From: Ideonella dechloratans
GTDB lineage: Bacteria > Pseudomonadota > Gammaproteobacteria > Burkholderiales > Burkholderiaceae_C
Assembly (NCBI RefSeq): GCF_021049305.1
Contig: NZ_CP088082.1
Location: 644,899-708,898 of the forward strand
Length of the DNA stretch: 64,000 nt
Direction of reading: 5' to 3'
Below are positions 63,791-64,000 of the stretch, in pieces (the stretch's first letter is position 1; each line of letters starts with the position of its first letter). The notes beneath the pieces are model-generated. The model was not told where the DNA came from. It worked only from the letters and a program-made list of their open reading frames with translations, and searched no databases. Both the position numbers and the translations under genes were made by a program.

Positions 63791-64000
63791 TCAGAGCCGG
63801 ATGCCGCCGTCCACCTCGATGCAGCGGCCGGTGAAGTAGTCGTTCTCGAAGATGAACTGCGCGGCCTGGGCGATCTCCTCGGGCTGGCCGGTGCGGCGCA
63901 GTGGCACCGCGGACAGCAGCTTGTCCATGGTCTCGGCCGGGATGGTCTGCAGGATCTCGGTGGCGGTGAACCCCGGGGCGATGGCGCCGGTGCGGATGCC
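63791..64000 (-). CDS. SDR oxidoreductase (FabG-like), C-terminal part at window edge
   Basis: The last 69 residues read GIRTGAIAPGFTATEILQTI...LRRTGQPEEIAQAAQFIFENDYFTGRCIEVDGGIRL, the end of a 3-oxoacyl-ACP reductase-like SDR. The APGF and VDGG motifs are clear. The Rossmann part and catalytic Tyr lie beyond the window. Confidence 0.88.
   Translation of the reverse strand, partial: GIRTGAIAPGFTATEILQTIPAETMDKLLSAVPLRRTGQPEEIAQAAQFIFENDYFTGRCIEVDGGIRL

Overview
The window is high-GC DNA from a betaproteobacterium, most likely a member of the Burkholderiales near the Ideonella/Leptothrix/Rubrivivax group. The evidence is the family content: a short IF-1 gene, an HU protein with a Lys/Ala tail, a DUF3701-type integrase, an initiator RepA beside ParAB, and many GGDEF/EAL and histidine kinase genes. 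This is judged by eye; no database search was possible. The repA/parAB module at 29.7-34.3 kb, beside ordinary chromosomal genes (tRNA-Leu(CAG), infA, ugd), suggests a chromid or second chromosome and places its origin near 32-32.8 kb.

Layout. 0.1-7.7 kb: a truncated receiver, a DHA2-type MFS exporter and an RND efflux operon (adaptor, pump, outer-membrane channel). 7.8-17.3 kb: the divergent BaeSR-type two-component system, whose kinase gene is split by a complete 7.2-kb Tn3-family transposon (8222-15424, 38-bp terminal repeats identical to each other, 5-bp target duplication TACCA). Its cargo includes a lineage-II chlorite dismutase, a cupin, a HepT/MntA toxin-antitoxin pair and three unknown genes coupled to the resolvase. 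17.2-21.4 kb: a hybrid histidine kinase with an in-frame amber codon, then infA. 21.7-28.2 kb: two tyrosine recombinases, rhodanese, and a small stress or redox group (phosphoribosyltransferase, nitroreductase, flavodoxin, ribosome hibernation factor) with a possible FNR site. 28.2-34.3 kb: a gene-poor stretch with strong palindromes, then parB, parA, origin and repA. Three identical parS-like palindromes and four iteron-like 15-mers are visible there.

34.3-39.7 kb: a LysR regulator divergent from a four-gene cluster (acyl-CoA dehydrogenase, SDR, aminoglycoside-phosphotransferase-like kinase, histidine phosphatase) that resembles 4-hydroxyacyl-CoA catabolism, then HU. 39.7-45.8 kb: a signalling block with two histidine kinases, an HD-GYP protein, receivers, a MerR-like/receiver fusion and a receiver-Hpt gene frameshifted at an eight-G run. 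45.8-53.3 kb: a degenerate polyprenyl-synthase homologue, a PQQ alcohol dehydrogenase with its cytochrome c, an ankyrin protein, a MepK/LdtD-like peptidoglycan pair, ArsC- and YciI-like proteins. 53.3-64 kb: GGDEF/EAL proteins, a chemoreceptor with a PstS-like protein and porin, tRNA-Leu, ugd, a Ca2+/cation antiporter and a partial FabG-like gene.

The most notable points are the transposon-split baeS with chlorite dismutase cargo, the parS sites embedded in both parA and parB coding sequence, a 28-bp palindrome with 11-6-11 (dif-like) geometry near two tyrosine recombinase genes, and two further signalling genes broken by single changes.
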